From Palsa-504 sp963739135 (GTDB lineage Bacteria; Actinomycetota; Actinomycetes; Streptosporangiales; Streptosporangiaceae): a stretch of DNA of 64,000 nucleotides. Under the pieces are notes generated by a model that saw only the letters and a program-made list of their open reading frames with translations, did not search any database and had not been told where the DNA came from. The stretch spans positions 558,001 through 622,000 of the forward strand of contig CAVTZG010000017.1 in the NCBI GenBank assembly GCA_963739135.1, read 5' to 3'. This document shows positions 40,837 to 49,831 of the stretch, one piece after another. Within the stretch, counting starts at the first letter, position 1; every line of letters begins with the position of its first letter. The position numbers were made by a program, and so were the translations under genes.

Positions 40837-41113
40837 CGGTCATCTCCTTCCGGGGCCGCTCCACCGCTTGCTGCCTACCGAAGCGATGGATGATATAGCC
40901 GATCGAGATGCCCAGGCCGACCAGCATTCCGATCGGGAACAGCAGCGGGACGTGCACGGCCCGGCCGATCAGCCAGCCGATGCCACCGTAGGCCGCCATG
41001 CCGGCGAGCAGGTAGCTGAACACCGTCCAGCCCGTTTCCAGGCCCTGGGCCCGGCCCTGCGCCGCGGCCTGCTTCTGCGCGCGGGTGACGGCTTCGTTGC
41101 CGTGGTCTGTCAT
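40826..41113 (-). CDS. AtpZ/AtpI-like small membrane protein
   Basis: 95 residues, two membrane segments (about 27-45, WTVFSYLLAGMAAYGGIGWL, and 55-75, LFPIGMLVGLGISIGYIIH). This fits the AtpZ/AtpI family thought to help c-ring assembly or ion supply. Its start is 1 base after the stop of the preceding gene. Confidence 0.8.
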   Translation of the reverse strand: MTDHGNEAVTRAQKQAAAQGRAQGLETGWTVFSYLLAGMAAYGGIGWLIGRAVHVPLLFPIGMLVGLGISIGYIIHRFGRQQAVERPRKEMTGDR

Positions 41114-41114
41114 G

Positions 41115-41546
41115 TCACTCGCCTCGCCGCGCCGCTGGCTGCCGCGGCTGCTGGTCCGGCTCGACGTAGAGCATTTTGATCTTGATCGCCGTGATGGCCT
41201 GGGCGGCGCACCAGACCAGAATGCAGGCGATCGCGGTGAAGCCCAGGGCCCGGTCGCTGAACGCGGTCATCCCGTGCAGCGTGGAGACCACGATGGCCAG
41301 GGCCACGATCTTGACCAGGTAGGTGACCATCGCGGCTACCATCATGGCCTGCGGGCTGACCCGCCCCGCGCGCCCCACCACCAGCACGCTGAGGCCGAAG
41401 AACACGGTGACGAGGGCGACCCCGATCAGGGCGCCATACAGTCCCTTGGCGCCGACCAGTGCGGCGCTCGCGGCGACCATGATCGCGGCCGCGGCAGCCG
41501 TCACCGCCGCAGAGCGGCGGACGACTGTGAGGTAGCTGGCCAGCAT
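41115..41546 (-). CDS. ATP synthase I-like membrane protein
   Basis: 143 residues, four hydrophobic segments (about 12-32, 38-58, 68-90 and 98-119) and a basic cytoplasmic tail (PDQQPRQPAARRGE). Position as first gene of the operon and topology match the actinomycete atpI gene. Its exact role in assembling Fo is inferred from the family. Confidence 0.75.
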   Translation of the reverse strand: MLASYLTVVRRSAAVTAAAAAIMVAASAALVGAKGLYGALIGVALVTVFFGLSVLVVGRAGRVSPQAMMVAAMVTYLVKIVALAIVVSTLHGMTAFSDRALGFTAIACILVWCAAQAITAIKIKMLYVEPDQQPRQPAARRGE

Positions 41547-42004
41547 CTACTTGGCTCCTGAGGGGTCGACTGCAACTATGTAGACGCGAGGGCGGGCCCC
41601 GCGGGCCTGGCAGGAGCCGGTCGCCGCGCCATGGTCACGGCGCGGGTTTCCGGTTGGGTTTAGGAAACGTATCACGCGGCCCTGATTAACCGTAGAAGGG
41701 CCCGCTCGTGAAAGATATCACAAAGTCCTTGACTCTGTTTTTACCTGATCGCGCAAAATTTATGACCAACTTGGGAGCGGCGGGGCCGCCGGGAGGGCAG
41801 TGTCCTGGCCTGGCTGAGGCCCCGGCCAGGGTGGGCATGCGTCCTGGCCAGCGCGCCGGATGGGACAAACAGCAGGCCAAGTCGTTCGGGCATGACGGCG
41901 GAAGGTGCGGCGGTCGTCGCGGAACGTTACCGATGACGCGGCGACGGTAGCCGACGGCGATGAAAGGTAAAGCCCGAGTAAGGAAATGCTCGGCGCGGCG
42001 GCCT
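41547..42004. other. Upstream region of the atp operon
   Basis: 458 bases without a supported gene between the wecA-like stop and atpI. Bases 41690-41770 are clearly AT-rich for this genome and contain GTGAAAGATATCAC at 41708-41721, an imperfect palindrome. The atp promoter should lie here, but I could not pick a convincing -35/-10 pair. Bases 41780-41960 are ordinary GC-rich sequence. Confidence 0.5.
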
Positions 42005-43654
42005 CTACCAGGGCCGGGTGTCGCGCGGCTCCGGGTCGGTGAGGGGGTCCTGCGGAGCGGCGCGGCCGTGACCGGGGCGCCGGGAGGGCCCGGGAGGCTC
42101 CGCGGGGTTGACCGGCTCGAACGGCTCCGGAGCCTGGAAGTGGTTCACGTGATCGAAGGGGCTGGCGGGTTCAAAGGTGTCCGCGAGGCCAGAGGGAGTC
42201 GAAAGGTAAAGGGGACTAGCTGAGGTCGGCTCGGCCAGGCTGGCCGGTTCCGGCCCGGTGATGGCGACCGGTTCGGATGCGGGCAGGCGGCCCGCGCGCG
42301 GTAGCGCGTCACCCGCGAAGGGAGCGGGCGGGAACTGCGAGTTGCCGGGCCAGGCCGAAGCCTCGGACGGGGAGGCGGCGTTCAGGCCGGGGCCGGGCGG
42401 CGGGGAGGCGGGGCGGCCCGAAGTACGGTGCCGCCGGGCAGTACGGACGGGTTCGGTGCGTGGGGTGCCTGCGGCGGCCATCGCCGCGGTGCGGGCCGTG
42501 GCCGCGGCCGGGACGGCGACCCGGCGGGCGCGGGCGCGCCACGGGCGCAGCCGGGGCATGGTGACGGGCAGCAGAGCCAGCACGGCGATCGCCGTCGCGA
42601 CCACGAACACGACCAGCCGGGTGCGCACCACCGACAGCGAGACCACGGTGACCGAGAACAGGGCCGCCCACAGGTACATGATCAGCACGCTCTGCCGGTA
42701 GGAATGGCCGATGTTGAGCACCCGGTGGTGCAGGTGCTGCCGGTCGGCGGCCATGAGCGGCTTGCCGGCCCGGGTCCGGCGGATGATCGCGAACATCAGG
42801 TCCGCGTACGGGATGATGAAGATCGCCGCGGGCACCAGCAGCGGCAGGAAGGTCGGGAACCGGTCCAGGGTGTGGGTGTCCACGTAGTTGGTCAGCAGGG
42901 CCGGGTCGAGGGACGCGGTGCTCGAGATCGGCCCGTAGGCGAGCATCAGGCCGAGCAGCATGGCGCCGATGTCGCCCATGAAGATCCGGGCCGGGTAGAA
43001 GTTGTGCGGCAGGAAGCCGAGGCACATGCCGGCCAGCAGCGCCGACGACACCGGGGGCAGCGACTGCGAGGAGTTCCCGGTCGTCTGGATGAGCGTGTAG
43101 GAGTAGACCAGGAACGACAGCGCGGCCACGGCCGTGATGCCCGCGGCCAGGCCGTCCAGGCCGTCGATGAAGTTGATGGCGTTGATGGTGACCACGACCA
43201 GCAGAATGGTCAGGGTCAGGCTGAGGTCAGGCTCCAGCGAGAACACGCCGCCGCTGGGCGTCGGCACCCAGGGCAGCGACTGGCCGCTCCAGACCAGGAT
43301 GCCGGCCGCGGCCACCTGCCCGGCCAGCTTGCTGATCGCGCCGAGCCCCCACCGGTCGTCGATGAACCCGACCACCACGATGAGCGCGCCGGCCAGCAGC
43401 AGCCCGGACGCCGTCTTCCCGCCGGCGGCCTGGAACGGGTCCTGCAGCGAGGTCAGCCGGCTGGCCACGATCAGCCCGGCCACCAGTCCGCCGTACATGG
43501 CCAGGCCGCCGAGCAGTGGCGTCGCCTCGGTGTGCGTGTCCCTGGCCCGGGGCGCATGAATCGCGCGGGTCGCGAGCGCGACCCGGCGCACCAGCGGGGT
43601 GAGCAGGAAGGTCACCGCGGCCGTGACGAGCAGGACGAGCACGTACTCGCGCAT
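42005..43654 (-). CDS. WecA/TagO-like undecaprenyl-phosphate sugar-1-phosphate transferase
   Basis: 549 residues from ATG. MraY-family: GFIDDRWGLGAISK with the Asp-Asp motif, NFIDGLDGLAAGI, FLPHNFYPARIFMGDIGAM, and DRQHLHHRVLNIGHSYRQ, the His-rich loop of WecA types. About 10-11 membrane helices fill residues 1-370. It loads GlcNAc-1-P or a related sugar onto undecaprenyl phosphate for cell-wall polymers. A 180-residue Pro/Ala/Glu-rich tail (PEPFEPVNPAEPPGPSRRPG) follows, longer than in typical homologues. Confidence 0.9.
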   Translation of the reverse strand: MREYVLVLLVTAAVTFLLTPLVRRVALATRAIHAPRARDTHTEATPLLGGLAMYGGLVAGLIVASRLTSLQDPFQAAGGKTASGLLLAGALIVVVGFIDDRWGLGAISKLAGQVAAAGILVWSGQSLPWVPTPSGGVFSLEPDLSLTLTILLVVVTINAINFIDGLDGLAAGITAVAALSFLVYSYTLIQTTGNSSQSLPPVSSALLAGMCLGFLPHNFYPARIFMGDIGAMLLGLMLAYGPISSTASLDPALLTNYVDTHTLDRFPTFLPLLVPAAIFIIPYADLMFAIIRRTRAGKPLMAADRQHLHHRVLNIGHSYRQSVLIMYLWAALFSVTVVSLSVVRTRLVVFVVATAIAVLALLPVTMPRLRPWRARARRVAVPAAATARTAAMAAAGTPRTEPVRTARRHRTSGRPASPPPGPGLNAASPSEASAWPGNSQFPPAPFAGDALPRAGRLPASEPVAITGPEPASLAEPTSASPLYLSTPSGLADTFEPASPFDHVNHFQAPEPFEPVNPAEPPGPSRRPGHGRAAPQDPLTDPEPRDTRPW

Positions 43655-43712
43655 ACCGCCTCAGCGGATCAGGTTCGGATCGGCTTTCATCATCGCCACT
43701 TTATGCCACTGG

Positions 43713-44477
43713 CTACCCACTGGTGGGCGGCTCTTCGGCCGGCGCGTCCGTCCTGGCCTCCAGCGGGTGCGCCTCCATCGGGTGTGGCTGCGCCGGCTTG
43801 AAGTCGGCCGAGCCGGTGCCGGGGGTGAACGGCTCGTGGTCGGCGATGACCGACGCTACCGTGCGCAGCCGGTCGACGGGGATCGCGCCGGCCCGCAGCA
43901 GAATGGGTATGGTCCCGGTCAGATCGAGGATCGTGGACGGGACGTTGTCGGCACACGGGCCGCCGTCGAGGTAGACCGACACCGCCTCGCCCAGCTGCTG
44001 TTCCGCCTCGTCGACAGTGACCGCGGCGGGATGGCCGTGCCGGTTGGCGCTGGACACCGCGAGCGGCCCGGTCTGCTTGAGCACGTCCAGCGCCACCGCG
44101 TGCAGCGGCATCCGCAGGGCCACCGTGCCCTTGGTTTCGCCCAGGTCCCACAGCAGCGTCGGGCTGGCCCGGAACACCAGGGTGAGCGCGCCCGGCCAGA
44201 ACTCGTCGATCAGGTCCTGCCCGAACGCCCCGAGGTCGTCGACCAGCGCAGCCGCGGCCCGGGCGGTGCCGACCAGCACGGGCGGCGGCATGTTCCGGCC
44301 CCGGCCCTTGGCCGCCAGCATCGTGGTCACGGCCGCGGGGGTGAACGCGTCGGCGCCGATGCCGTAGACCGTGTCGGTCGGCAGCACGATCAGCTCGCCG
44401 CCCCGGGCCGCCGCTACCGCGGCGTCGATCCCCGCGGTCCGCGTGAACGCGTCCCGGCAGTCGTACCGTGTGGTCAT
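43713..44477 (-). CDS. tsaC: L-threonylcarbamoyladenylate synthase (Sua5/YrdC)
   Basis: 254 residues from an ATG overlapping the prmC stop. GELIVLPTDTVYGIGADAFT and LAAKGRGRNMPPPVLV are the substrate-binding motifs, FWPGALTLVF and ALRMPLHAVALD the core, and LAVSSANRHGHPAAVT is conserved. It makes the precursor for tRNA t6A37. The last 40 residues are Pro/Ala-rich and probably disordered. Confidence 0.94.
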   Translation of the reverse strand: MTTRYDCRDAFTRTAGIDAAVAAARGGELIVLPTDTVYGIGADAFTPAAVTTMLAAKGRGRNMPPPVLVGTARAAAALVDDLGAFGQDLIDEFWPGALTLVFRASPTLLWDLGETKGTVALRMPLHAVALDVLKQTGPLAVSSANRHGHPAAVTVDEAEQQLGEAVSVYLDGGPCADNVPSTILDLTGTIPILLRAGAIPVDRLRTVASVIADHEPFTPGTGSADFKPAQPHPMEAHPLEARTDAPAEEPPTSG

Positions 44478-45364
44478 TTGCCGGCCCCCTCGCCGAGTTC
44501 GCCGGACCAGGCCGCGGTGACGAAGCGGTCCCGCCCGGTCAGGTCCTTGTGGTTGCGCGTGTCCCGCCAGCCGGACTCCTCGGGGAACACCCAGTACACC
44601 GCCGTGCCCTGCTGCCAGCCGTGCTCGACCGCGACCAGCCCGCCCGGCCGGAGCAGCCGCCGCGCGGTGCGCTCCACGGCCCGGATGGCGGTCAACCCGT
44701 CCGCGCCGCTCCACAGCGCGGACGGCGGGTCGTACTCGCCGACCTCCGGCGGGACCGATGCCCCCACCGGGATGTACGGCGGGTTACTGATCACGAGGTC
44801 CACGCTACCGTCGAGTTCGCCGAGCGCGTCGGCGAAGTCGCCCGCGTGCAGCATGACCCGCCCCGCGGTATAGGTCGCGGTCTCGGCGTACCTGGCCACG
44901 TTGCGTTCGGCCCAGGCGCGGGCGAGCGGGTCGGCCTCGACGGCGTTCACCCGGGCCCGGGGCACCTCCTGCCCGATGGCCAGTGCGATCGCGCCCGAGC
45001 CGGTGCCCAGGTCGGCCACGACCGGCTGGGCCACGTCCATCTCGCGCAGCCGGGCGATGGCCCAGCCGGTCATCACCTCGGTCTCCGGCCGGGGCACGAA
45101 CACGCCCGGGCCTACCTCGAGCTCGAGGTAGCGGAAGTGCGCCTGGCCGGTGATGTGCTGCAGCGGCTCGCGGGCGGCCCGGCGGGCGATGTCGGACCAG
45201 AACTGCGCGTCGAACGCGGAGTCGGGCACGGTGTGCAGCTCGCCGCGCTTGACGTGGTGGACGCTGGCCGCGATCAGCTCGGCATCGGTGCGCGGGGAGT
45301 CGACGCCCGCCTCGGCCAGCCGCGCCGCGGCGAGCGCGACCTCGTCAAGCAGCAGGCTCATCAT
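44474..45364 (-). CDS. prmC: Release factor glutamine methyltransferase
   Basis: 296 residues. VADLGTGSGAIALAIG binds SAM and ISNPPYIPVG is the NPPY catalytic motif. The N-terminal helical domain ends in VPRPETEVM. It methylates the GGQ glutamine of release factors. It overlaps the 3' end of prfA by 20 bases, so enzyme and substrate are coupled. ATG at 45364 and the adjacent ATG at 45361 are both possible. Confidence 0.96.
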   Translation of the reverse strand: MMSLLLDEVALAAARLAEAGVDSPRTDAELIAASVHHVKRGELHTVPDSAFDAQFWSDIARRAAREPLQHITGQAHFRYLELEVGPGVFVPRPETEVMTGWAIARLREMDVAQPVVADLGTGSGAIALAIGQEVPRARVNAVEADPLARAWAERNVARYAETATYTAGRVMLHAGDFADALGELDGSVDLVISNPPYIPVGASVPPEVGEYDPPSALWSGADGLTAIRAVERTARRLLRPGGLVAVEHGWQQGTAVYWVFPEESGWRDTRNHKDLTGRDRFVTAAWSGELGEGAGK

Positions 45365-46427
45365 CGCCAGACACCCCGGCCTCCAGCTTCGCGGCCAGGT
45401 CCGCGGCCGCCAGCGCGTCGATCACCGAGTCGAGATCGCCGTCGATGACATGGTCGAGGTTGTAGGCCTTGTAGCCCACGCGGTGATCGGAGATGCGGTT
45501 CTCCGGGAAGTTGTAGGTGCGCACCCGCTCCGACCGGTCCACGGTCCGGACCTGGCTGCGCCGCTCCGCGCTGGCCTTGGCGTCGGCGTCGGCCTCGGCC
45601 TCGGCCAGCAGCCGGGCCCGCAGCACGCGCAGGGCCTGCTCCTTGTTCTGCAGCTGGCTCTTCTCGTTCTGGCAGGACACGACGATGCCGGTCGGCAGGT
45701 GGGTGATCCGCACGGCGGAGTCGGTAGTGTTCACGCTCTGCCCGCCCGGGCCGGAGGACCGGAACACGTCCACCTTCAGGTCGTTGTCGTTGATCTGGAC
45801 CTCGATGGGCTCGGCCTCGGGCACGACCAGCACCCCGGCGGCCGAGGTGTGGATGCGGCCCTGGGACTCGGTCACCGGTACCCGCTGCACGCGATGCACG
45901 CCGCCCTCGTACTTCAGCCGGGACCAGGCGCCCTCGGCGCCCCTGCCCTTCACCGCGACCGTGGCGTCCTTGACCCCGCCCAGGCCGGTGACGGTGGAGT
46001 CCAGGATCTCGGTCTTCCAGCCGCGCCGTTCGGCGTAGCGCTGGTACATCCGGAGCAGGTCGCCGGCGAACAGCGCGGACTCCTCGCCGCCCTCACCCGC
46101 CTTGACCTCCAGGATGATGTCGCGGCCGTCGTTGGGGTCACGGGGGACGAGGAGGCGCTGGAGTTCGGCCTCGAGCTGCTCGCGGCGGGCGGCCATCTGG
46201 TCCGCCTCGGCCGCGAAGAACGAGTCCTCCCGGCCCAGCTCGCGGGCCGTCTCCTCGTCCGCCTCGACCTGCTGCCACTCCTGGTAGGCGTGCACGATCG
46301 GGGTCAGTTCGGCGTAGCGGCGGCCCAGCGTGCGCGCCCTGTCCTGGTCGGAGTGCACGCCCGGGTCGGCGAGCGCATGCTCGAGCTCGGCATGCTCGCT
46401 GACCAGGTCGGCTATCCGATCGAACAC
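45345..46427 (-). CDS. prfA: Peptide chain release factor 1
   Basis: 360 residues, GTG start (MFDRIADLVSEHAELEHAL). SSGPGGQSVNTTDSAVRITH holds the GGQ loop for peptidyl-tRNA hydrolysis, and RVQRVPVTESQGRIHTS includes the stop-codon-reading region of RF1. It reads UAA/UAG. The leader between rpmE and this gene carries a 13 bp tandem repeat. Confidence 0.97.
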   Translation of the reverse strand: MFDRIADLVSEHAELEHALADPGVHSDQDRARTLGRRYAELTPIVHAYQEWQQVEADEETARELGREDSFFAAEADQMAARREQLEAELQRLLVPRDPNDGRDIILEVKAGEGGEESALFAGDLLRMYQRYAERRGWKTEILDSTVTGLGGVKDATVAVKGRGAEGAWSRLKYEGGVHRVQRVPVTESQGRIHTSAAGVLVVPEAEPIEVQINDNDLKVDVFRSSGPGGQSVNTTDSAVRITHLPTGIVVSCQNEKSQLQNKEQALRVLRARLLAEAEADADAKASAERRSQVRTVDRSERVRTYNFPENRISDHRVGYKAYNLDHVIDGDLDSVIDALAAADLAAKLEAGVSGDDEPAA

Positions 46428-46440
46428 CGGTTCTTGCCTT

Positions 46441-46527
46441 TCCTTACTGTTCCTTACTGGGCCGTCCTACTATGCCGTCCTACTGGGCCGTCCTACTGGG
46501 CCGTCCTACTGGGCCCGTCCTTACTGG
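46441..46527. repeat. 13 bp tandem repeat in the prfA leader
   Basis: GCCGTCCTACTGG-type units start at 46461, 46474, 46487 and 46500, with degenerate copies before (TCCTTACTGT, TCCTTACTGG) and after (46513). It ends 14 bases from the GTG of prfA, on whose mRNA it would read as repeated CCCAGUAGGACGG. No coding role. It may be slippage-prone and vary between strains. Confidence 0.75.
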
Positions 46528-46563
46528 GCCCGCGGGCTTCTCGTGGGCCCGCCGGGCATGCGA

Positions 46564-46597
46564 CGAGCCGAGATCCAGGGGACTGGATCTCGGCTCG
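46564..46597. terminator. Strong hairpin terminator between rpmE and prfA
   Basis: CGAGCCGAGATCCAG and its exact complement CTGGATCTCGGCTCG form a 15 bp perfect stem with a 4-base loop, 6 bases after the rpmE stop. There is no T-tract, as is common for actinomycete terminators. It should separate rpmE from the prfA-prmC-tsaC group. Confidence 0.85.
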
Positions 46598-46603
46598 GCC
46601 GGG

Positions 46604-46837
46604 TTACTTCTTGTCGGCCTTCTGGCCGGACGGGTTCTTCCCGAAGCGCTTCTCGAACCGCGCGACGCGGCCGCCGGTGTCCAGGATCTTCTGCTTGCCC
46701 GTGTAGAACGGGTGGCAGTTCGAGCAGACCTCGACGTGGATGGAGCCGCCGCGGGCGGTGCTCCTGGTGGTAAAGCTGTTCCCGCAGCTACAGGTCACCG
46801 TGGTGACGTCGTACTGGGGGTGGATGTCTGCCTTCAT
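46604..46837 (-). CDS. rpmE: 50S ribosomal protein L31, zinc-binding form
   Basis: 77 residues. MKADIHPQYDVTTVTCSCGN and EVCSNCHPFYTGKQK supply the four-Cys zinc site (CSC and CSNC), so this is the zinc-containing paralogue rather than the zinc-free YkgM type. It lies between rho and prfA, as in Streptomyces. Confidence 0.97.
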   Translation of the reverse strand: MKADIHPQYDVTTVTCSCGNSFTTRSTARGGSIHVEVCSNCHPFYTGKQKILDTGGRVARFEKRFGKNPSGQKADKK

Positions 46838-46875
46838 GACAACTCCTGCCTCGAGCGGTCGCCGGGTCGCCTGCG

Positions 46876-46901
46876 CGGGGTCCCGGGGTCGTCCCCCGGG
46901 G
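46876..46901. repeat. G-run palindromic repeat, copy 3, upstream of rpmE
   Basis: A short copy containing GGGGTCGTCCCCC (46885-46897) inside a larger palindrome CCCGGGGTCGTCCCCCGGG. It sits about 40-65 bases before the rpmE start in the 293-base rho-rpmE gap, where it could affect the leader. The rest of that gap shows no gene. Confidence 0.65.
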
Positions 46902-47130
46902 CTGGCACAGCGCGTGAACCGGTACCGCGTGGTTGCGGCTTTCTAGTGTGCCAGACCATGAAACCAAATTCGCTGACCTGGCATTCCCGCTCTCCGGGCC
47001 CCGCCGGCGCCCGGCCTTGCCGAGCTGCCGCGCCGAGCTACCGCGCCGCTGGCGCGGAGCTGGCGCCCGGGATGGGGACGGGGAGACGGATGGGACGGAT
47101 GAGCGGCTGGCGGGCCGGGTGAGCGGACCG

Positions 47131-49275
47131 TCAGGAGCCCAGGGTGGTCTTCTGGACCTGGAGCAGGAACTCGGCGTTGCTCTTGGTCTTGCGCATCTGC
47201 TCCATGAGCAACTCGAGAGCCTGCTGGGGCTCCAGGGCGTGCAGCACGCGGCGCAGCTGCCAGACGATCTTGAGCTCCTCCGGCGCGAGCAGGATCTCTT
47301 CCTTACGGGTGCTCGACGCGTCCACGTCGACCGCGGGGAAGAGCCGCTTCTCGGCCAGCTCACGGCGCAGCCGCAGCTCCATGTTGCCGGTGCCCTTGAA
47401 CTCCTCGAAGATCACCTCGTCCATCCGGGACCCGGTCTCGATCAGGGCCGCGGCCAGGATGGTCAGCGAACCGCCGTTCTCGATGTTGCGGGCCGCGCCG
47501 AAGAACCGCTTGGGCGGGTACAGCGCGGTGGAGTCCACACCACCGGACAGGATGCGGCCGCTGGCCGGCGCCGAGTTGTTGTAAGCACGGCCCAGCCGGG
47601 TGATGTTGTCGAGCAGGATGACCACGTCGTGGCCCATCTCCACCAGGCGCTTGGCGCGCTCGATGGCCAGCTCGGCCACGGTGGTGTGGTCGTCGGCCGG
47701 GTGGTCGAAGGTCGAGTGGATGACCTCGCCCTTGACCGTGCGCTGCATGTCGGTGACCTCTTCTGGCCGCTCGTCGACCAGGACGACCATGAGGTGGCAC
47801 TCGGGGTTGTTCTTGGTGATCGCGTTGGCGATGGCCTGCAGGATGGTCGTCTTGCCCGCCTTGGGCGGCGAGACGATCAGGCCGCGCTGGCCCTTGCCGA
47901 TCGGGCAGATCAGGTCGATGATCCGGGTGATCATGTTGCCCGGGTCGGTCTCCAGGCGGAGCCTGTCCTGCGGGTACAGCGGCACCAGCTTGGCGAAGTC
48001 GGGCCGGGACGCAGACTTCTCCGGGTCGAGCCCGTTGACCTTGTCCAGGCGCACCAGGGCGTTGAACTTCTCCCGGCGCTCGCCCTCGCGCGCCTGGCGG
48101 ACCGCGCCCTCGATCACGTCGCCCTTGCGCAGGCCGTGCTTGCGGACCTGGGACAGGGACACGTACACATCGTTCGGCCCCGGCAGGTAGCCGGTGGTGC
48201 GGACGAAGGCGTAGCCCTGGGAGTCGAGCACGTCCAGGATGCCGGCGATCGGGATCAGCACGTCATCCTCGGCGATCACGGGCTCCGGGTCGGCCCCGGG
48301 GCGGTCACGCCGGCGGTTGCGGTTACGGAACCGGTCCCGGCTGCGGCGCCGGCCGCCGTCCCCGTCGTCGTCGCGGTACTGGTCGCCGGACGACCCGCCC
48401 CGGGCCGCCATCGGCTCGCGGCGGTCACCGCCCTGGTCACGGCCGCCCTGGTCACGGTTGCCCTGGTCACGGTTGCCCTGGTCACGGTTGCCCTGGTCGC
48501 GGCCGCCGGAGTCGCGGCCGTTATGGTCGCGGGGGCCCTGGTCGCGGCCGCCGGAGTCGCGGCCGGACTGGTCGCGGCCGCCCTGGTCGCGGCCGGCGGA
48601 GTCGCGGCTGCCGGAGTCGCGGGGCGCCTGGTCGCGGCCGCGGGACGGCTGGTCCTCGCGGCGCCCGTTCCTGCGGCGCCGGTCGCCACGCTGCATGTCG
48701 CCCTGGACGGCTTCGGCCGCCGCGCGGTCGTCCTGCGGCCCGCCGTCCTGGGCCGAGCTGACCGAGGCGCCGTCCTGGGCGGTGCTGGCCTGAGCCTCGG
48801 TCCGGGCGGCTGCCTTCGGTGCGGTCTCCTCGTAGAAGCTGAGCTGCTGCTGGGCGGTCCCGTCGCCGATGCCGCCGCGGGCGGCGTCACCGATGCCGGA
48901 CGGCGCAGTGTCTCCAATGCCGTGCATGCCCGATTCCATAGCGTCCTGCCTCGCCGGGCGTGTCGCGCCGGCTCCCGCGGACGCGGCACGCTGACCAGAA
49001 CCCTTACCGGCGGCACTACCGCCCTGCCGCGCCTCGATCGCGTCGATGAGCTGGCTCTTGCGCATGCGGCCCGCGCCCGGGATGCCCAGGGTCTGCGCGA
49101 TGCGCTGCAGCTCGGGCATGAGCAGCGAGGAAAGGCCAGCACCACTGCCACCGCGACTGCGCGACTTGGGGGCCTGGGAGGGTCCGCCTGCGGCCGCGGG
49201 GGGCGCCGAGATCCCGGCGGGGGCATCCTCCGACGCGGTTGGCACGTCGCTGAGGATTTCGGTTGTGTCGCTCAC
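47131..49275 (-). CDS. rho: Transcription termination factor Rho with long repeat-rich insertion
   Basis: 714 residues from GTG (VSDTTEILSD), with GAAGGAC upstream; an ATG 15 bases earlier is possible. The Rho-N domain lies at about 45-80 (SLLMPELQRIAQTLGI). About 250 residues of Arg/Asp/Gly/Gln/Asn repeats follow (GGRDQGNRDQGNRDQG). The RNA-binding cold-shock fold (GYAFVRTTGYLPGPNDVYVS) and ATPase with P-loop SPPKAGKTTILQ come next. It is a hexameric RNA helicase ending transcription. Actinobacterial Rho proteins carry such inserts, which bind RNA and may drive phase separation. Confidence 0.97.
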   Translation of the reverse strand: MSDTTEILSDVPTASEDAPAGISAPPAAAGGPSQAPKSRSRGGSGAGLSSLLMPELQRIAQTLGIPGAGRMRKSQLIDAIEARQGGSAAGKGSGQRAASAGAGATRPARQDAMESGMHGIGDTAPSGIGDAARGGIGDGTAQQQLSFYEETAPKAAARTEAQASTAQDGASVSSAQDGGPQDDRAAAEAVQGDMQRGDRRRRNGRREDQPSRGRDQAPRDSGSRDSAGRDQGGRDQSGRDSGGRDQGPRDHNGRDSGGRDQGNRDQGNRDQGNRDQGGRDQGGDRREPMAARGGSSGDQYRDDDGDGGRRRSRDRFRNRNRRRDRPGADPEPVIAEDDVLIPIAGILDVLDSQGYAFVRTTGYLPGPNDVYVSLSQVRKHGLRKGDVIEGAVRQAREGERREKFNALVRLDKVNGLDPEKSASRPDFAKLVPLYPQDRLRLETDPGNMITRIIDLICPIGKGQRGLIVSPPKAGKTTILQAIANAITKNNPECHLMVVLVDERPEEVTDMQRTVKGEVIHSTFDHPADDHTTVAELAIERAKRLVEMGHDVVILLDNITRLGRAYNNSAPASGRILSGGVDSTALYPPKRFFGAARNIENGGSLTILAAALIETGSRMDEVIFEEFKGTGNMELRLRRELAEKRLFPAVDVDASSTRKEEILLAPEELKIVWQLRRVLHALEPQQALELLMEQMRKTKSNAEFLLQVQKTTLGS

Positions 49276-49831
49276 TAATGGTCCTTCCATGATTCTCGGC
49301 CGCCTGGGTGAACCCGCTAGGCCCGTCGACCCGGTATAGCGGCCCCTCGGGGCCAGAGTTGATTCGCGTTGCTTTGATCAGCCGCCAGATATCCGCGATA
49401 GCTGCAACGCTTTGCGTTCCTCCGTGCGTCGCCTTCTGTCCGCAAGCCAGGGGGATGAGTCTGAAAAGCGCCCGGACGGCTACACCGCTCGCCCGCATCC
49501 CAAGATCGCGCGCTCTCGCTGGGCTGACTGCACCCTGCGTCAAAGACCTTGGGTACGGCAACAATACCGTCCCACAGGAGTTTGCCGGCTAGCGCCCGGT
49601 TTGCCGACGAGCACCCAACCCAGAGCGGGGCACCCGGTGCGTTACTAAGCCTAACACCATGAGGACTCACGGCATTCCTTCGCAGCCGTCCGTGTCGCGC
49701 GGAAGAGGAGGCAACCGTCCCATGAGGCTCGCCAGCGGCAGGCATCCGGCACGCTCAGTTCCAGGTGCTGTGACGTGGACTGGCGCTGCACCGTATGCCC
49801 GGTCGGACGGATTAGCCGCTTGTTTCCCGCG
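49276..49831. other. Long leader region upstream of rho
   Basis: 556 bases with no supported gene; open frames here lack homology and codon bias. A short GGCCCC-TC-GGGGCC hairpin lies near 49342-49355. GTTACTAAGCCTAACACC near 49645 is the most AT-rich spot and could hold the rho promoter, implying an RNA leader of about 350 bases. Autoregulated leaders are known for rho in other bacteria; here it is only inferred. Confidence 0.45.

Noticed and set aside
46441..46527. CRISPR-like array in the prfA leader
   Set aside because: Units are 13 bp without spacers and no cas genes occur; it is a plain tandem repeat.
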